30,343 bases of DNA from JBBRCE01 sp038205115 (GTDB taxonomy: Bacteria; Planctomycetota; Planctomycetia; Pirellulales; JBBRCE01). The stretch spans positions 1 to 30,343 of the forward strand of contig JBBRCE010000059.1 in assembly GCA_038205115.1 (NCBI GenBank), read 5' to 3'. Of this stretch, positions 17,579 through 25,408 are shown in pieces (positions within the stretch are counted from its first letter, which is position 1; each line of letters starts with the position of its first letter). The translations under genes and the position numbers were made by a program. The notes under the pieces were generated by a model. The model saw only the letters and a list, made by a program, of their open reading frames with translations, was not told where the DNA came from and ran no database searches.

Positions 17579-17819
17579 ATCCGCCGCGATGCCGGCAACT
17601 CGCAACCGCGCCATCCCCGTGCGAAAATCGCCGGCAAACCGCCACCCAGCGGCCCGCATTCGCTAGCAGCACCTGCCACTGCGTGCGCGTTTTTGCCACG
17701 GCGTTGGCTTGACACTGCGGCCCGTGGACTTTATCTTGGTGCGTTTGCATTGCAGGTTACTTTTTCCGCGGTTTGCGGCCGGCATTTTGGCCGATCAGCG
17801 CCGTTTTGAGAGCAGAATC

Positions 17820-18005
17820 ATGGCCGTACCTAAGCGACGTCAGTCCAACCAAAAAACCGGCAGCCGCCGCTCTCACGATCACGTCAAGCCGCGGCAGCTG
17901 ACGTATTGCCCCAAATGCACCACGGCCGTGCCGACGCATGTCATCTGCCCCACTTGCGGCAATTACATGGGCCGGACGGTGATCGAGACCGAAGTCGCCA
18001 AGTAA
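17820..18005 (+). CDS. rpmF: 50S ribosomal protein L32
   Basis: The product is 61 residues, the typical length. It begins MAVPKRRQSNQKTGSRRSHD, the near-invariant L32 N-terminus, and carries the C4 zinc site CPKC (C30, C33) and CPTC (C43, C46). L32 is a large-subunit protein; in many bacteria rpmF heads the fatty-acid synthesis cluster, as here with fabD next. The usual companion genes between rpmF and fabD (plsX and fabH) are absent from this spot. The start at 17820 is fixed by homology; the ribosome binding site (GAGAGCAG) is modest. Confidence 0.96.
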   Translation: MAVPKRRQSNQKTGSRRSHDHVKPRQLTYCPKCTTAVPTHVICPTCGNYMGRTVIETEVAK

Positions 18006-18062
18006 TCCCGAGGATTTCCGCGCGGCGATCTTCGAGCGCGGGGCGAAATTCACGATGATCGA

Positions 18063-18089
18063 AAGCCCACGGGCATGGCCTGTGGGCTT
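18063..18089 (+). terminator. hairpin between rpmF and fabD
   Basis: AAGCCCACGGGC (18063-18074) pairs with GCCTGTGGGCTT (18078-18089) with one G-T wobble, leaving an ATG triloop. Only ACCTATTTG follows, not a true T-run. It could be a partial terminator or attenuator that lowers read-through from rpmF into fabD, or a dispersed palindromic repeat. Confidence 0.45.
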
Positions 18090-18148
18090 ACCTATTTGAT
18101 TCGCTCGCGGTAACCACCCGCTGGGCGTCAACCGCGAGGTCGCACGGC

Positions 18149-19057
18149 GTGGCAAAGATCGCTTTCTTATTTCCTGGCCAGGGCGCGCAAACCGTCGGCA
18201 TGGGTCGGCAACTGGCCGAATCGAATCCCGCCGCGCGCGAACTCTACCACCGCGCCGCCACGGTGCTGGGCTACGATCTGGCCCAACTCTGTTTCGAAGG
18301 ACCGGCCGAAAGGCTCGATTCCACCGTCATCAGCCAGCCGGCGCTGTTCGTCACCAGTCTGGCCGCGCTGGAAGCGCTGAAAGCGCAATCGCCCGAAGTT
18401 GTCGCAGCTTGCCTAGCTGCCGCCGGTTTGAGTCTCGGCGAGTACACGGCCCTGGTGTTCGCCGGCGCGATGGATTTCGAAGACGGCCTACGCGTGGTCC
18501 AGCAACGCGGCGAGGCGATGCAAGCCGCCGCCGATCAAACGCCCAGCGGCATGCTCAGCATTTTGGGACTGGATTTGGAAAAGATCGAACACGTGTGCAG
18601 CCAGGCCCGCGGCGACGAAATCTTGCAGGTTGCCAATCTGCTCTGCCCCGGCAACATCGTGATTTCCGGCAGCAAGGCGGCCTGCCAACGGGCGAGCGAA
18701 CTGGCCGTTACCGCCGGCGCCATGAAGACCATCCCGCTCAGCGTGGCGGGCGCATTTCACACGCCCATCATGCAACCGGCCGTCGAAAAACTCACACAAG
18801 CACTGGCTGGCGTTAATATTCGTGCGCCGCGTTTGCCGGTGGTTTCGAATGTCGACGCCCAGCCGCACAGCGACCCAGAAGAAATTCGCGCTCTGCTGGT
18901 GCGGCAAGTCGTGCAACCGGTTCGCTGGGAAGAGTCGCAGCGCTACCTGCTACAGCTTGGCTGCGATACGCTTTACGAAGTCGGGCCTGGCCGCGTGCTA
19001 CGCGGCTTAGTCAAACGCATCGACCGCAAAATTCAATGTCTGGGAGTGATGGAGTAA
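18149..19057 (+). CDS. fabD: malonyl-CoA:ACP transacylase
   Basis: The product is 302 residues and transfers malonyl from CoA to acyl carrier protein in type II fatty-acid synthesis. It begins AKIAFLFPGQGAQTVGMGRQ with the expected oxyanion-hole glutamine. The nucleophile motif is GLSLGEY with S95, followed by the conserved R120 (VVQQRGEAMQ) and the catalytic His in GAFHTPIM (H204). The start is GTG at 18149, with GAGG nine bases upstream. Its stop at 19055-19057 lies two bases before the fabG ATG, so the two are surely co-transcribed. Confidence 0.97.
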   Translation: MAKIAFLFPGQGAQTVGMGRQLAESNPAARELYHRAATVLGYDLAQLCFEGPAERLDSTVISQPALFVTSLAALEALKAQSPEVVAACLAAAGLSLGEYTALVFAGAMDFEDGLRVVQQRGEAMQAAADQTPSGMLSILGLDLEKIEHVCSQARGDEILQVANLLCPGNIVISGSKAACQRASELAVTAGAMKTIPLSVAGAFHTPIMQPAVEKLTQALAGVNIRAPRLPVVSNVDAQPHSDPEEIRALLVRQVVQPVRWEESQRYLLQLGCDTLYEVGPGRVLRGLVKRIDRKIQCLGVME

Positions 19058-19059
19058 TC

Positions 19060-19860
19060 ATGTCTGACAAAATCGAAAACACGACCGCCGTAAAGCCAGT
19101 CGCCGCCAACCAACTGACCGTCGATCTCAGCGGCCAGGTGGCCATCGTCACAGGCGCTTCACAAGGCCTGGGCGTGGCCATTGCACAAGAACTGGCCCGC
19201 TGTGGCGCCAAGGTCGCCTGCCTGGCGCGGAATGCCGAAAAACTGGCGAAAACCGTCGCGTCGATTCAAGCCGCCGGCGGCACGGCTGAAGCCATGAGCT
19301 GCGATGTCGGCGATACAGCCAGTGTCGAAAAAGCGTTCGATGGCGTGACCGAAAAATGGGGCCGCGTGGACATTATGGTCAACAACGCCGGCATCACCCG
19401 CGACACACTGATCGCCGGAATGAACGACCAGCAGTGGGACGACGTGATTTTGACCAACCTCCGCGGCACGTTTTTATTCACACGTGCCGCCGCCAAGGTG
19501 ATGCGCAAACAGCGCTCGGGACGAATCATCAACATCGCCAGCATCTCAGGCTTGATGGCCAATCCCGGCCAGGCGAATTACTCGGCATCCAAGGCCGGCG
19601 TGATCGGCTTGACGCGCACCGTGGCCGCCGAATTGGCTGGCAAAAAGGTGACCGTCAACTGCGTGGCGCCTGGCTTCATCGAAACCGAAATGACCGAAGC
19701 GCTCGGACCGGTGGTGATGGAAGAAGTCAAAAAACGGATTCCAGCAAAGCGCGTCGGCGTGCCGGCCGATGTGGCCAACTGCGTGCTGTTTCTGGCTAGC
19801 GGCGCGGCGTCCTACATCACCGGCCAAGTGCTGACCGTCGATGGCGGATTGACGGCTTGA
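19060..19860 (+). CDS. fabG: 3-oxoacyl-ACP reductase
   Basis: The product is 266 residues and carries out the NADPH-dependent reduction of 3-ketoacyl-ACP. The Rossmann motif is TGASQGLG (31-38), NNAG follows at 108-111, and the catalytic Ser/Tyr/Lys are S161, Y174 and K178 (NYSASKAG). The C-terminus IETEMTEALG ... QVLTVDGGLTA is FabG-like. The N-terminus is about 24 residues longer than E. coli FabG. The ATG at 19060 is supported by GGAG at 19051-19054, which overlaps the fabD stop, a sign of coupling. After it, the fab cluster is interrupted until acpP. Confidence 0.95.
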   Translation: MSDKIENTTAVKPVAANQLTVDLSGQVAIVTGASQGLGVAIAQELARCGAKVACLARNAEKLAKTVASIQAAGGTAEAMSCDVGDTASVEKAFDGVTEKWGRVDIMVNNAGITRDTLIAGMNDQQWDDVILTNLRGTFLFTRAAAKVMRKQRSGRIINIASISGLMANPGQANYSASKAGVIGLTRTVAAELAGKKVTVNCVAPGFIETEMTEALGPVVMEEVKKRIPAKRVGVPADVANCVLFLASGAASYITGQVLTVDGGLTA

Positions 19861-19901
19861 TCGTAGCTGTGCGGGCAACGTCGCGTGAGCAATTTCGAAA
19901 T

Positions 19902-20708
19902 TCAACTTGCCACTTCACTGCTAACGGCCGGCAGCTCGGCATGGCTGGAAAATGCCACCGCGCCCCGGCGTAAAACCAGCAGTTGCCCTGGGATGAAGGT
20001 GTGCCAGTCGCCGGGTCCGAGTGAGCGCGTGGCGACCAGCACCGCCGGTTCTGACCGCCGGCTTTCGATTGCCACTTGCAACTCGCGATCTTGAAAATGC
20101 TCGGGCTGTTGGGCAGCAACATTCGTGCGGCACCAGGTCAGCCCCTTGTGTCCCGCGATGTCGTGGTAACAGAATAGCGACTGGCCGTCGGACATCAGGC
20201 AATTGATTTTTCCGCGGCGATTCAGCGTCAGTAGTTCGCTGTGCAGCCAGCGATAGGCGTCTTCGTCTTCCAGGTGGCCGCCACGTTGGGCGATGCGTTC
20301 CAGCAGATGACAGAAAGCGCGCTCGGAATCGGTGGCGCCTACCGCGCGATACCGCGCGCCGTCGTTGGTCAGATCGGCCAGGGTGCCATTGTGCGCAAAG
20401 GCATAATCGCGACCCAAATACTCGCGCAGAAAGGGATGCGTATCGGCGTGCGAAGGCTCGTCGCCCACCGTCTTATGCCGTACGTGGGCAATGTAAATGC
20501 ACGATCGCAAGTCGTGGTACGTTTCGAGAAACTTCGAGTGCTGGCTATGGCTCCAACGGATGGGCTCTTTGATCAGCGCGGCCGATTGATCCGGATACCA
20601 GGCAATGCCCCAGCCGTCGGGGTTTTGCTCGTCAGCGCCGGCAAACTCGCGAAACGAAAAGTTCGCCCGTATGGCGGTTTCGACACTTAAAGCCATGAGT
20701 TCGCACAT
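19902..20708 (-). CDS. class II glutamine amidotransferase, YafJ/EgtC-like
   Basis: The product is 268 residues. The start at 20708 is set by GAGG six bases upstream and by the need for Cys at position 2: MCELMALSVE exposes C2 as the N-terminal nucleophile. A longer frame to 20858 would hide it. Other Ntn-amidohydrolase marks are DGWGIAWY (31-38), IYIAHVRHKT with R77, ADTHPF and the oxyanion motif AHNGTL (N107, G108). There is no synthase or ligase domain, as in YafJ and EgtC, so it is likely a stand-alone gamma-glutamyl hydrolase/amidotransferase. It is divergent from a glutamate-cysteine ligase-like gene, which fits gamma-glutamyl chemistry (inference). Confidence 0.88.
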   Translation of the reverse strand: MCELMALSVETAIRANFSFREFAGADEQNPDGWGIAWYPDQSAALIKEPIRWSHSQHSKFLETYHDLRSCIYIAHVRHKTVGDEPSHADTHPFLREYLGRDYAFAHNGTLADLTNDGARYRAVGATDSERAFCHLLERIAQRGGHLEDEDAYRWLHSELLTLNRRGKINCLMSDGQSLFCYHDIAGHKGLTWCRTNVAAQQPEHFQDRELQVAIESRRSEPAVLVATRSLGPGDWHTFIPGQLLVLRRGAVAFSSHAELPAVSSEVAS

Positions 20709-20885
20709 CGGCAGCCTCGCACGGAGCAATGAATTCGACAAGCTCATTATATCGTCGCCAAACGTGCGTGGCATTCGCGCCGGCAATTTCGAACCCGCGG
20801 CACAGCGATTGCCCGACCAGTATCGGAATCGCATCGCACACCTGCCACCGGTCCGCAAATTTCCTTGAGCTGAAGCGAGCTACGC

Positions 20886-22064
20886 ATGACCATCAATTTC
20901 GAAGGCTCTACGCAGTCCACTGTTGGCGCCGAGCTGGAACTGCAGGTCATCGATCCCGAGAGCGGCGATTTGGCGCCCGGCGGACCGCGGATCCTTAACG
21001 CCTGCAAAGAGCAGGGCATTGAGGGCGTTTCCGGCGAGTTCTTGGTCTGCATGCTGGAAGTGAAGAGCGACGTCTGTCAGAACGTGGCGACGCTGCGCGA
21101 CAATTTTTTCCCCAGGTTGCGGCAAGTTCGCAACATCGCGCGATCGCTCGGTTTCGAGTTGGCGATGGGTGGCACGCACCCGTTCGCGAAGCCGTCGATG
21201 TCGGCCATTTCGCCCGACGAACGCTATCAAAAAATGGTCAAGCGACAAGGCTGGTCGGCCTATCACGAGATCGTTTTCGGACTGCACGTCCATGTGGGAG
21301 TACCGGACGGTGATTTAGCAATTGGCGCGGTGAATCGCTGCGTGGAATACTTGCCGCACCTACTTGCGCTGTCGGCGAATTCGCCCTTCTGGCAGGGCAT
21401 CGATACCGATTATTCTTCGGCGCGAATGCGGATGTTTCGGCCCTCGGCCAGTACCGGAATTCCCATGCACTTTATTAACTGGCAGGGCTTTTGCGATTAT
21501 TGCCAGGCGATGCAAGACGCCAAACTGATTGAGAGCGTCAAAGACATCTACTGGGATATCCGCCCACAGGCAAAATTTGGCACCATCGAATTTCGGATTT
21601 TCGACGTGCCTTCAACGTTGGCATCGCTGTTGGGATTGGTGGCCTTAAGCCGCTGCCTAGTGGTCGACAATTTACGCTTTTTGCAAGAACATCGCGAGGC
21701 GATTGCCGGCGAACCGGCCGCGTTTTGGCTGGCGCGCGAAAATCGCTGGCTGGCTAGCCGCTACGGCCTGGAAACCATGTGTTCGCGACGTCCAGAAGGC
21801 CCGCGACTCAGCGTGGCCGACGACGCCGTTCAATTGCTCGAGCGGCTAGCACCGCTGGCCGGCGAACTGGGCGAGAGCGAATTCCTGAACGCCATTTGGC
21901 CCGGACGCGGCTTGGAGATTGGTGCCGACCGGCAACGCAGAATCTATCGGCAAACCGGCGACTGGCATACCGTGATGGACGACATGCGCAAGCGCTGGAT
22001 GCAAGAACTGGACGAATCGGCCGCCGGCATCAGCGCCACAAGTAGCGCTCCGCCAGCCGCCTAA
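20886..22064 (+). CDS. YbdK-like carboxylate-amine ligase (GCS2 family)
   Basis: The product is 392 residues, close to the ~370 of the YbdK family. It has ATP-grasp-like glutamine-synthetase-fold motifs: TVGAELELQVID near the start, GEFLVCMLEVKSDVC (the E-x-x-x-x-E-x-x-T/S-like site), GLHVHVGVPDGD (metal/ATP His pair), RMRMFRPSASTGIP and GTIEFRIFDVPST. These proteins show weak glutamate-cysteine ligase activity; the true amine substrate is often unknown. The gene is divergent from the YafJ-like amidotransferase with 177 bases between starts, and convergent with the SDR gene (11-base gap). Confidence 0.9.
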   Translation: MTINFEGSTQSTVGAELELQVIDPESGDLAPGGPRILNACKEQGIEGVSGEFLVCMLEVKSDVCQNVATLRDNFFPRLRQVRNIARSLGFELAMGGTHPFAKPSMSAISPDERYQKMVKRQGWSAYHEIVFGLHVHVGVPDGDLAIGAVNRCVEYLPHLLALSANSPFWQGIDTDYSSARMRMFRPSASTGIPMHFINWQGFCDYCQAMQDAKLIESVKDIYWDIRPQAKFGTIEFRIFDVPSTLASLLGLVALSRCLVVDNLRFLQEHREAIAGEPAAFWLARENRWLASRYGLETMCSRRPEGPRLSVADDAVQLLERLAPLAGELGESEFLNAIWPGRGLEIGADRQRRIYRQTGDWHTVMDDMRKRWMQELDESAAGISATSSAPPAA

Positions 22065-22075
22065 TGAGCAGTGCG

Positions 22076-22825
22076 TTACCGCATTCCGCCGGAGATATAC
22101 AGTGATTCGCCAGTGGTCCAAGCCGAATCGTCCGACGCCAAGAACGCCACGGTGGGCGCAATGTCTTGCGGCTTGCCAATTCTGCCCAGCGGCGTTTGCG
22201 ATTCCATCTGCTTGCGGAAATCGCCGGTCGTGATGCCTGAACTTTGAGTGCCTTCGGTTTCTACCATGCCCGGGTTGACGGAGTTGACGCGGATTTTACG
22301 CGGACCCAGTTCCTGCGCGAGCGCTCGCGTGATGGCGTTGACGGCCGCTTTGGTTCCGCTATAAACGGCCGAGTTCGGCGGCGCCAGAGTCGCCACAACC
22401 GAACTGATATTGATGATGCTGCTGCCTTCGCCCATCAGCTTCACAGCCTCTTGCGTGCAGAGCAGCAACCCCAACACGTTGAGGTCAAATTGCTGGTGGT
22501 AATTCTCAGGCGTGATTTCCGCCAGCGGAGCAAAAGCGTAGACGCCCGCGTTGTTGACCAAGATGTCGAGCTTGCCGAATTCTTTTTTGACAGCCGCAAA
22601 CAATTTCGGAATTTCTGCCGGCTTGGAAAGATTGGCGCCAACGGCAATCGCCTTGCCGCCTTGGGAAACAATCTGCTCGACCACACGATCGGCACCAGCC
22701 TTGCTAGATGAGTAGTTGACCACCACCGCAGCGCCTTCTGCCGCCAAGTGCGTAGCAATGGCCGCTCCGATGCCTTTTGACGCCCCGGTTACAACCGCAA
22801 CTTTGCCTGCCAGTTTGCTTGTCAT
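22076..22825 (-). CDS. short-chain dehydrogenase/reductase (classical SDR)
   Basis: The product is 249 residues. It has the cofactor motif TGASKGIG (13-20), NNAGVYAF (about 91-98), a Ser near 142 (NISSVVATL), and Y155-x3-K159 (YSGTKAA). The end LYISGGMR replaces the usual VDGG. Basic/neutral residues after the second beta strand (NYSSSKAGAD) suggest NADPH (inference). AGGAG lies one base before a first ATG (22831) and seven before a second (22825), so the second is chosen. It is transcribed divergently from a TetR gene, the usual layout for repressor and target, so it is the likely target of that regulator. Confidence 0.92.
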   Translation of the reverse strand: MTSKLAGKVAVVTGASKGIGAAIATHLAAEGAAVVVNYSSSKAGADRVVEQIVSQGGKAIAVGANLSKPAEIPKLFAAVKKEFGKLDILVNNAGVYAFAPLAEITPENYHQQFDLNVLGLLLCTQEAVKLMGEGSSIINISSVVATLAPPNSAVYSGTKAAVNAITRALAQELGPRKIRVNSVNPGMVETEGTQSSGITTGDFRKQMESQTPLGRIGKPQDIAPTVAFLASDDSAWTTGESLYISGGMR

Positions 22826-22887
22826 GCCCATTCTCCTGAGTTCAAAAATTGGTTTTGGTTTTAACGCGTGAAATCAAAGAAGTGCCA

Positions 22888-22910
22888 ACTAGACAGGGCA
22901 AGTCCCTAGT
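22888..22910. promoter_or_regulatory. candidate TetR operator in the divergent SDR-TetR spacer
   Basis: ACTAG (22888-22892) and CTAGT (22906-22910) form an inverted repeat around 22899, with GGG (22896-22898) and CCC (22904-22906) inside. Its placement between the divergent starts (22825 and 22946) fits autoregulation plus control of the SDR. A second short dyad, TAC-N6-GTA, lies at 22912-22923. No binding data exist. Confidence 0.4.
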
Positions 22911-22945
22911 GTACTATTTGGTAAGAAATACATGTGGAGGTTTAC

Positions 22946-23533
22946 GTGGCAATCGGTCGGCCCCGAAAATTCGATTTGGATGCGGCGCTGGATGCGGCTG
23001 TAAAGGTCTTCTGGCATAAGGGTTACGAAGGGACATCGCTGCCTGACCTAACCGCCGCGATGGGCATCAACCGTCCGAGCTTGTACGCGGCGTTTGGCAA
23101 TAAGGAGACGCTCTTTCGCAAGGCCGTTGATCGCTACATTGAGGGCCCGGCGTCGCACGTACAACGCGCGCTCGCCGCGCCCACCGCGCGAGAGGTGGTC
23201 CAACAACTTTGGAGCGGCAGCATCAAATTAATTACCGATTCCGACGGTCCGCGAGGCTGTTTTTTGGTGCAGGCGGCTTTGGTTTGCGGCAGCAGCGCTG
23301 ACAGCCTGCGGCGCGACATGGCCGTTCGCCGCGCAAGCCTGGTCAAGATTTTGGCTCAACGATTTGAGCAAGCCGTTGCTGCCGGTGACTTGCCTAACCA
23401 TTTGGTGGCCGACGACTTAGCACGCTACGTTGTCACCGTTTCTCATGGTATGGCCGTGCAGGCGGCAGGTGGTGCCACACAAGCAGAACTGCGACGAGTG
23501 GCTGAACTGGCATTGCAAGCCTGGCCAGCGTAA
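22946..23533 (+). CDS. TetR/AcrR-family transcriptional repressor
   Basis: The product is 195 residues from GTG at 22946, with GGAGG (22936-22940) five bases upstream; an ATG at 22934 overlaps that site and is rejected. The N-terminus reads GRPRKFDLDAALDAAVKVFW. The helix-turn-helix lies in GYEGTSLPDLTAAMGINRPS followed by LYAAFGNKETLF, the typical TetR signature. The ligand domain contains GPRGCFLVQAALVCGSS, as in the subgroup that controls oxidoreductases and electrophile or drug responses. It is divergent from the SDR gene. The ligand is unknown. Confidence 0.93.
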   Translation: MAIGRPRKFDLDAALDAAVKVFWHKGYEGTSLPDLTAAMGINRPSLYAAFGNKETLFRKAVDRYIEGPASHVQRALAAPTAREVVQQLWSGSIKLITDSDGPRGCFLVQAALVCGSSADSLRRDMAVRRASLVKILAQRFEQAVAAGDLPNHLVADDLARYVVTVSHGMAVQAAGGATQAELRRVAELALQAWPA

Positions 23534-23865
23534 CCGCATCTGCCACGGCTGGCGCAAATGCTAACAAACGAAACTGCTAGCGTGCACAATGGCCCGGCGG
23601 AAAAAACACGTAATGTCCCACGGTTTCTAGGGATACGGCATCTAGACAATCCTTCGCAAACCGGCTATACCTTGACCAAGATTACGAAGAGTCTCCAAAT
23701 TGCGATAGTCGCCTCGTTCTTGCTATGTTAAACTGGCGACTTATCGCTACGTTAAACTGGCGACCTGACTTTTGGATTTGAATAACTGATTTTCGCCCGA
23801 GCGGCCGATGGTCGGCCCGCTTGTTGCCAGCGACCATTGATGTGCTGTACAGGAGGAGTGTGAAG
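23534..23865. other. 332-base spacer upstream of acpP
   Basis: No gene is seen. It should hold the terminator of the TetR gene (none clear) and the acpP promoter. A pair of 19-base direct repeats lies at 23722-23764, and the strong ribosome binding site AGGAGG at 23851-23856. Local A+T is higher than in the flanking genes. Confidence 0.5.
23722..23764 (+). repeat. two 19-base direct repeats upstream of acpP
   Basis: GCTATGTTAAACTGGCGAC (23722-23740) and GCTACGTTAAACTGGCGAC (23746-23764) differ at one base. Their period is 24, slightly more than two helical turns, and they lie about 100 bases before the acpP start. They may be paired binding sites for a regulator of fatty-acid genes, or a duplicated promoter segment; TATGTT could serve as a -10 element. 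Confidence 0.85.
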
Positions 23866-24105
23866 GTGGCTTCCGTTCAAGAACGCGTTATTGACATCGT
23901 TGCCGAGCAACTGGGCGTCAGCAAAGACCAAATCACCTCCGAAACGTCGTTTATCAACGACCTCGGAGCCGATTCGCTCGATATTGTCGAGTTGGTGATG
24001 GAGCTCGAAGAAGAGTTCGACATCAACATTCCCGACGATGCCGCTGAAAAAATTCAAACAGTTGGCCAAGCCGTCGATTACATCGAAAAGGCACAGACCA
24101 AATAG
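23866..24105 (+). CDS. acpP: acyl carrier protein
   Basis: The product is 79 residues. It carries growing acyl chains on a phosphopantetheine arm. The attachment site is GADSLDIVELV with S37. The acidic helix II (ELVMELEEEFDINIPDDAAE) that contacts FabD, FabG and FabF is present. Two in-frame GTG codons (23860 and 23866) compete. AGGAGG at 23851-23856 lies three bases from the first and nine from the second, so 23866 (MASVQERV) is preferred. The gene is followed after six bases by fabF. Confidence 0.96.
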   Translation: MASVQERVIDIVAEQLGVSKDQITSETSFINDLGADSLDIVELVMELEEEFDINIPDDAAEKIQTVGQAVDYIEKAQTK

Positions 24106-24111
24106 CTTGCC

Positions 24112-25350
24112 ATGAAACGACGAGTCGTCGTCACCGGGGTGGGAATTGTTTCTTCGCTCGGTCACCAAGTCGAATCTTTCTGGCAACGCATTCTCGAAGG
24201 CGAAAGCGGCGTCTCGGCGCTGACGCTGTTCGATACCGCGCGCCATAAAGTCAAATTTGCTGGCCAAATTGGCGATTGGGCCTGCGGTCCGCACATCACG
24301 CCCAAAGACGAAAAACGGCTCGACCGCTTCTGCCAATTCGCCATCGTGGCCGGCGTGGCTGCCGTGGCCGACTCCGGTTTGGATTTCACCCGCGAAGACC
24401 TGTTCCGCTGCGGCGTGATCATTGGCTCCGGCATCGGCGGACTCAACGAGATCGAAACGCAAGTCGAGCGATTGCTGTTCAAAGGCCCTGACAAAGTCTC
24501 GGCCTTCACCATTCCCAAGCTGATCGTCAACGCGGCCAGCGGTCACGTTTCGATTCGTTTCGGCTTGCGCGGCACCAACACCGCCGTGGCCACTGCCTGT
24601 GCCAGCGCCACCAACGCGCTGGGCGACGCTTTCCGCGCCATTCAGTACGACGATGCCGATGTCATGATCTCCGGTGGCAGCGAGGCCGCCATTACGCCGA
24701 TGGGCGTGGCCGGCTTTGCCAATATGAAAGCGCTCTCGGAACGAAACGACGAACCGCAACGAGCCAGCCGACCGTTCGATCGCGATCGCGACGGCTTCGT
24801 GCTGGGCGAGGGCGCCGGCATCCTGGTGCTGGAAGAACTCGAACACGCCCGTCGACGCGGCGCACGCATCTACTGCGAACTGCTGGGCTACGGCGCTTCG
24901 GCCGATGGCAGTCACATTACGCAACCGCCGGAAGACGGTTACGGTGCCGCCAAGGCGATGTCCAAAGCGCTGGCCGACGCCAAGCTGAACGCATCGCAAA
25001 TCGACTACATCAACGCCCACGGCACCAGTACGCCGCTGGGTGACGTTGCCGAGACGCGGGCCATCAAATCCGTATTCGGCGAGTCCGCCCGCAGCGTCAA
25101 CATCTCCAGCACCAAGAGCCAGATCGGCCATCTGTTGGGCGCCAGTGGCGGCGTCGAGGCCATCATCAGTTTGCTGGCGCTGCGCGATGGCCGCATTCCG
25201 CCGACCATCAATCTGGAAAATCCCGATCCGCAGTGCGACTTGGACTACACCCCGCTGCACGCCCGCGAGCGTAAACTGAGCACGGCCATGTCCAACAGCT
25301 TTGGCTTCGGCGGTCATAATGGCTCGCTGATTTTCGGCCTGTTGAAATAG
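24112..25350 (+). CDS. fabF: 3-oxoacyl-ACP synthase II
   Basis: The product is 412 residues and condenses malonyl-ACP with acyl-ACP. The catalytic triad is complete: C163 in ATACASATNALG, H303 in NAHGTSTPLGD and H340 in SQIGHLLGASGG, with K335 also conserved. The end MSNSFGFGGHNGSLIF is canonical for FabF/FabB. No Shine-Dalgarno is visible before the ATG, which lies six bases after the acpP stop, so translation probably depends on coupling. It converges with the ion-channel gene over 58 bases, where I see no strong terminator. Confidence 0.97.
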   Translation: MKRRVVVTGVGIVSSLGHQVESFWQRILEGESGVSALTLFDTARHKVKFAGQIGDWACGPHITPKDEKRLDRFCQFAIVAGVAAVADSGLDFTREDLFRCGVIIGSGIGGLNEIETQVERLLFKGPDKVSAFTIPKLIVNAASGHVSIRFGLRGTNTAVATACASATNALGDAFRAIQYDDADVMISGGSEAAITPMGVAGFANMKALSERNDEPQRASRPFDRDRDGFVLGEGAGILVLEELEHARRRGARIYCELLGYGASADGSHITQPPEDGYGAAKAMSKALADAKLNASQIDYINAHGTSTPLGDVAETRAIKSVFGESARSVNISSTKSQIGHLLGASGGVEAIISLLALRDGRIPPTINLENPDPQCDLDYTPLHARERKLSTAMSNSFGFGGHNGSLIFGLLK

Positions 25351-25408
25351 CGTTACGCTTTCTCTCGCTGCTCATTCTGTTGCTGGAACGCTTGCCGCGC
25401 ACAACGAA

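Noticed and set aside
15611..17712. Long overlapping frames on both strands in the zinc-ribbon gene
   Set aside because: Arg-rich shadow translations caused by Pro/Ala codon bias. The called frame alone has the Cys ribbon, membrane helix and ordered C-terminus.
23752..25317. 521-residue open frame on the minus strand across acpP and fabF
   Set aside because: It is exactly antisense to two certain genes and Ala/Gly/Asp/Gln-rich in the way expected from reverse-complemented GC-rich codons. It has no recognisable domain.
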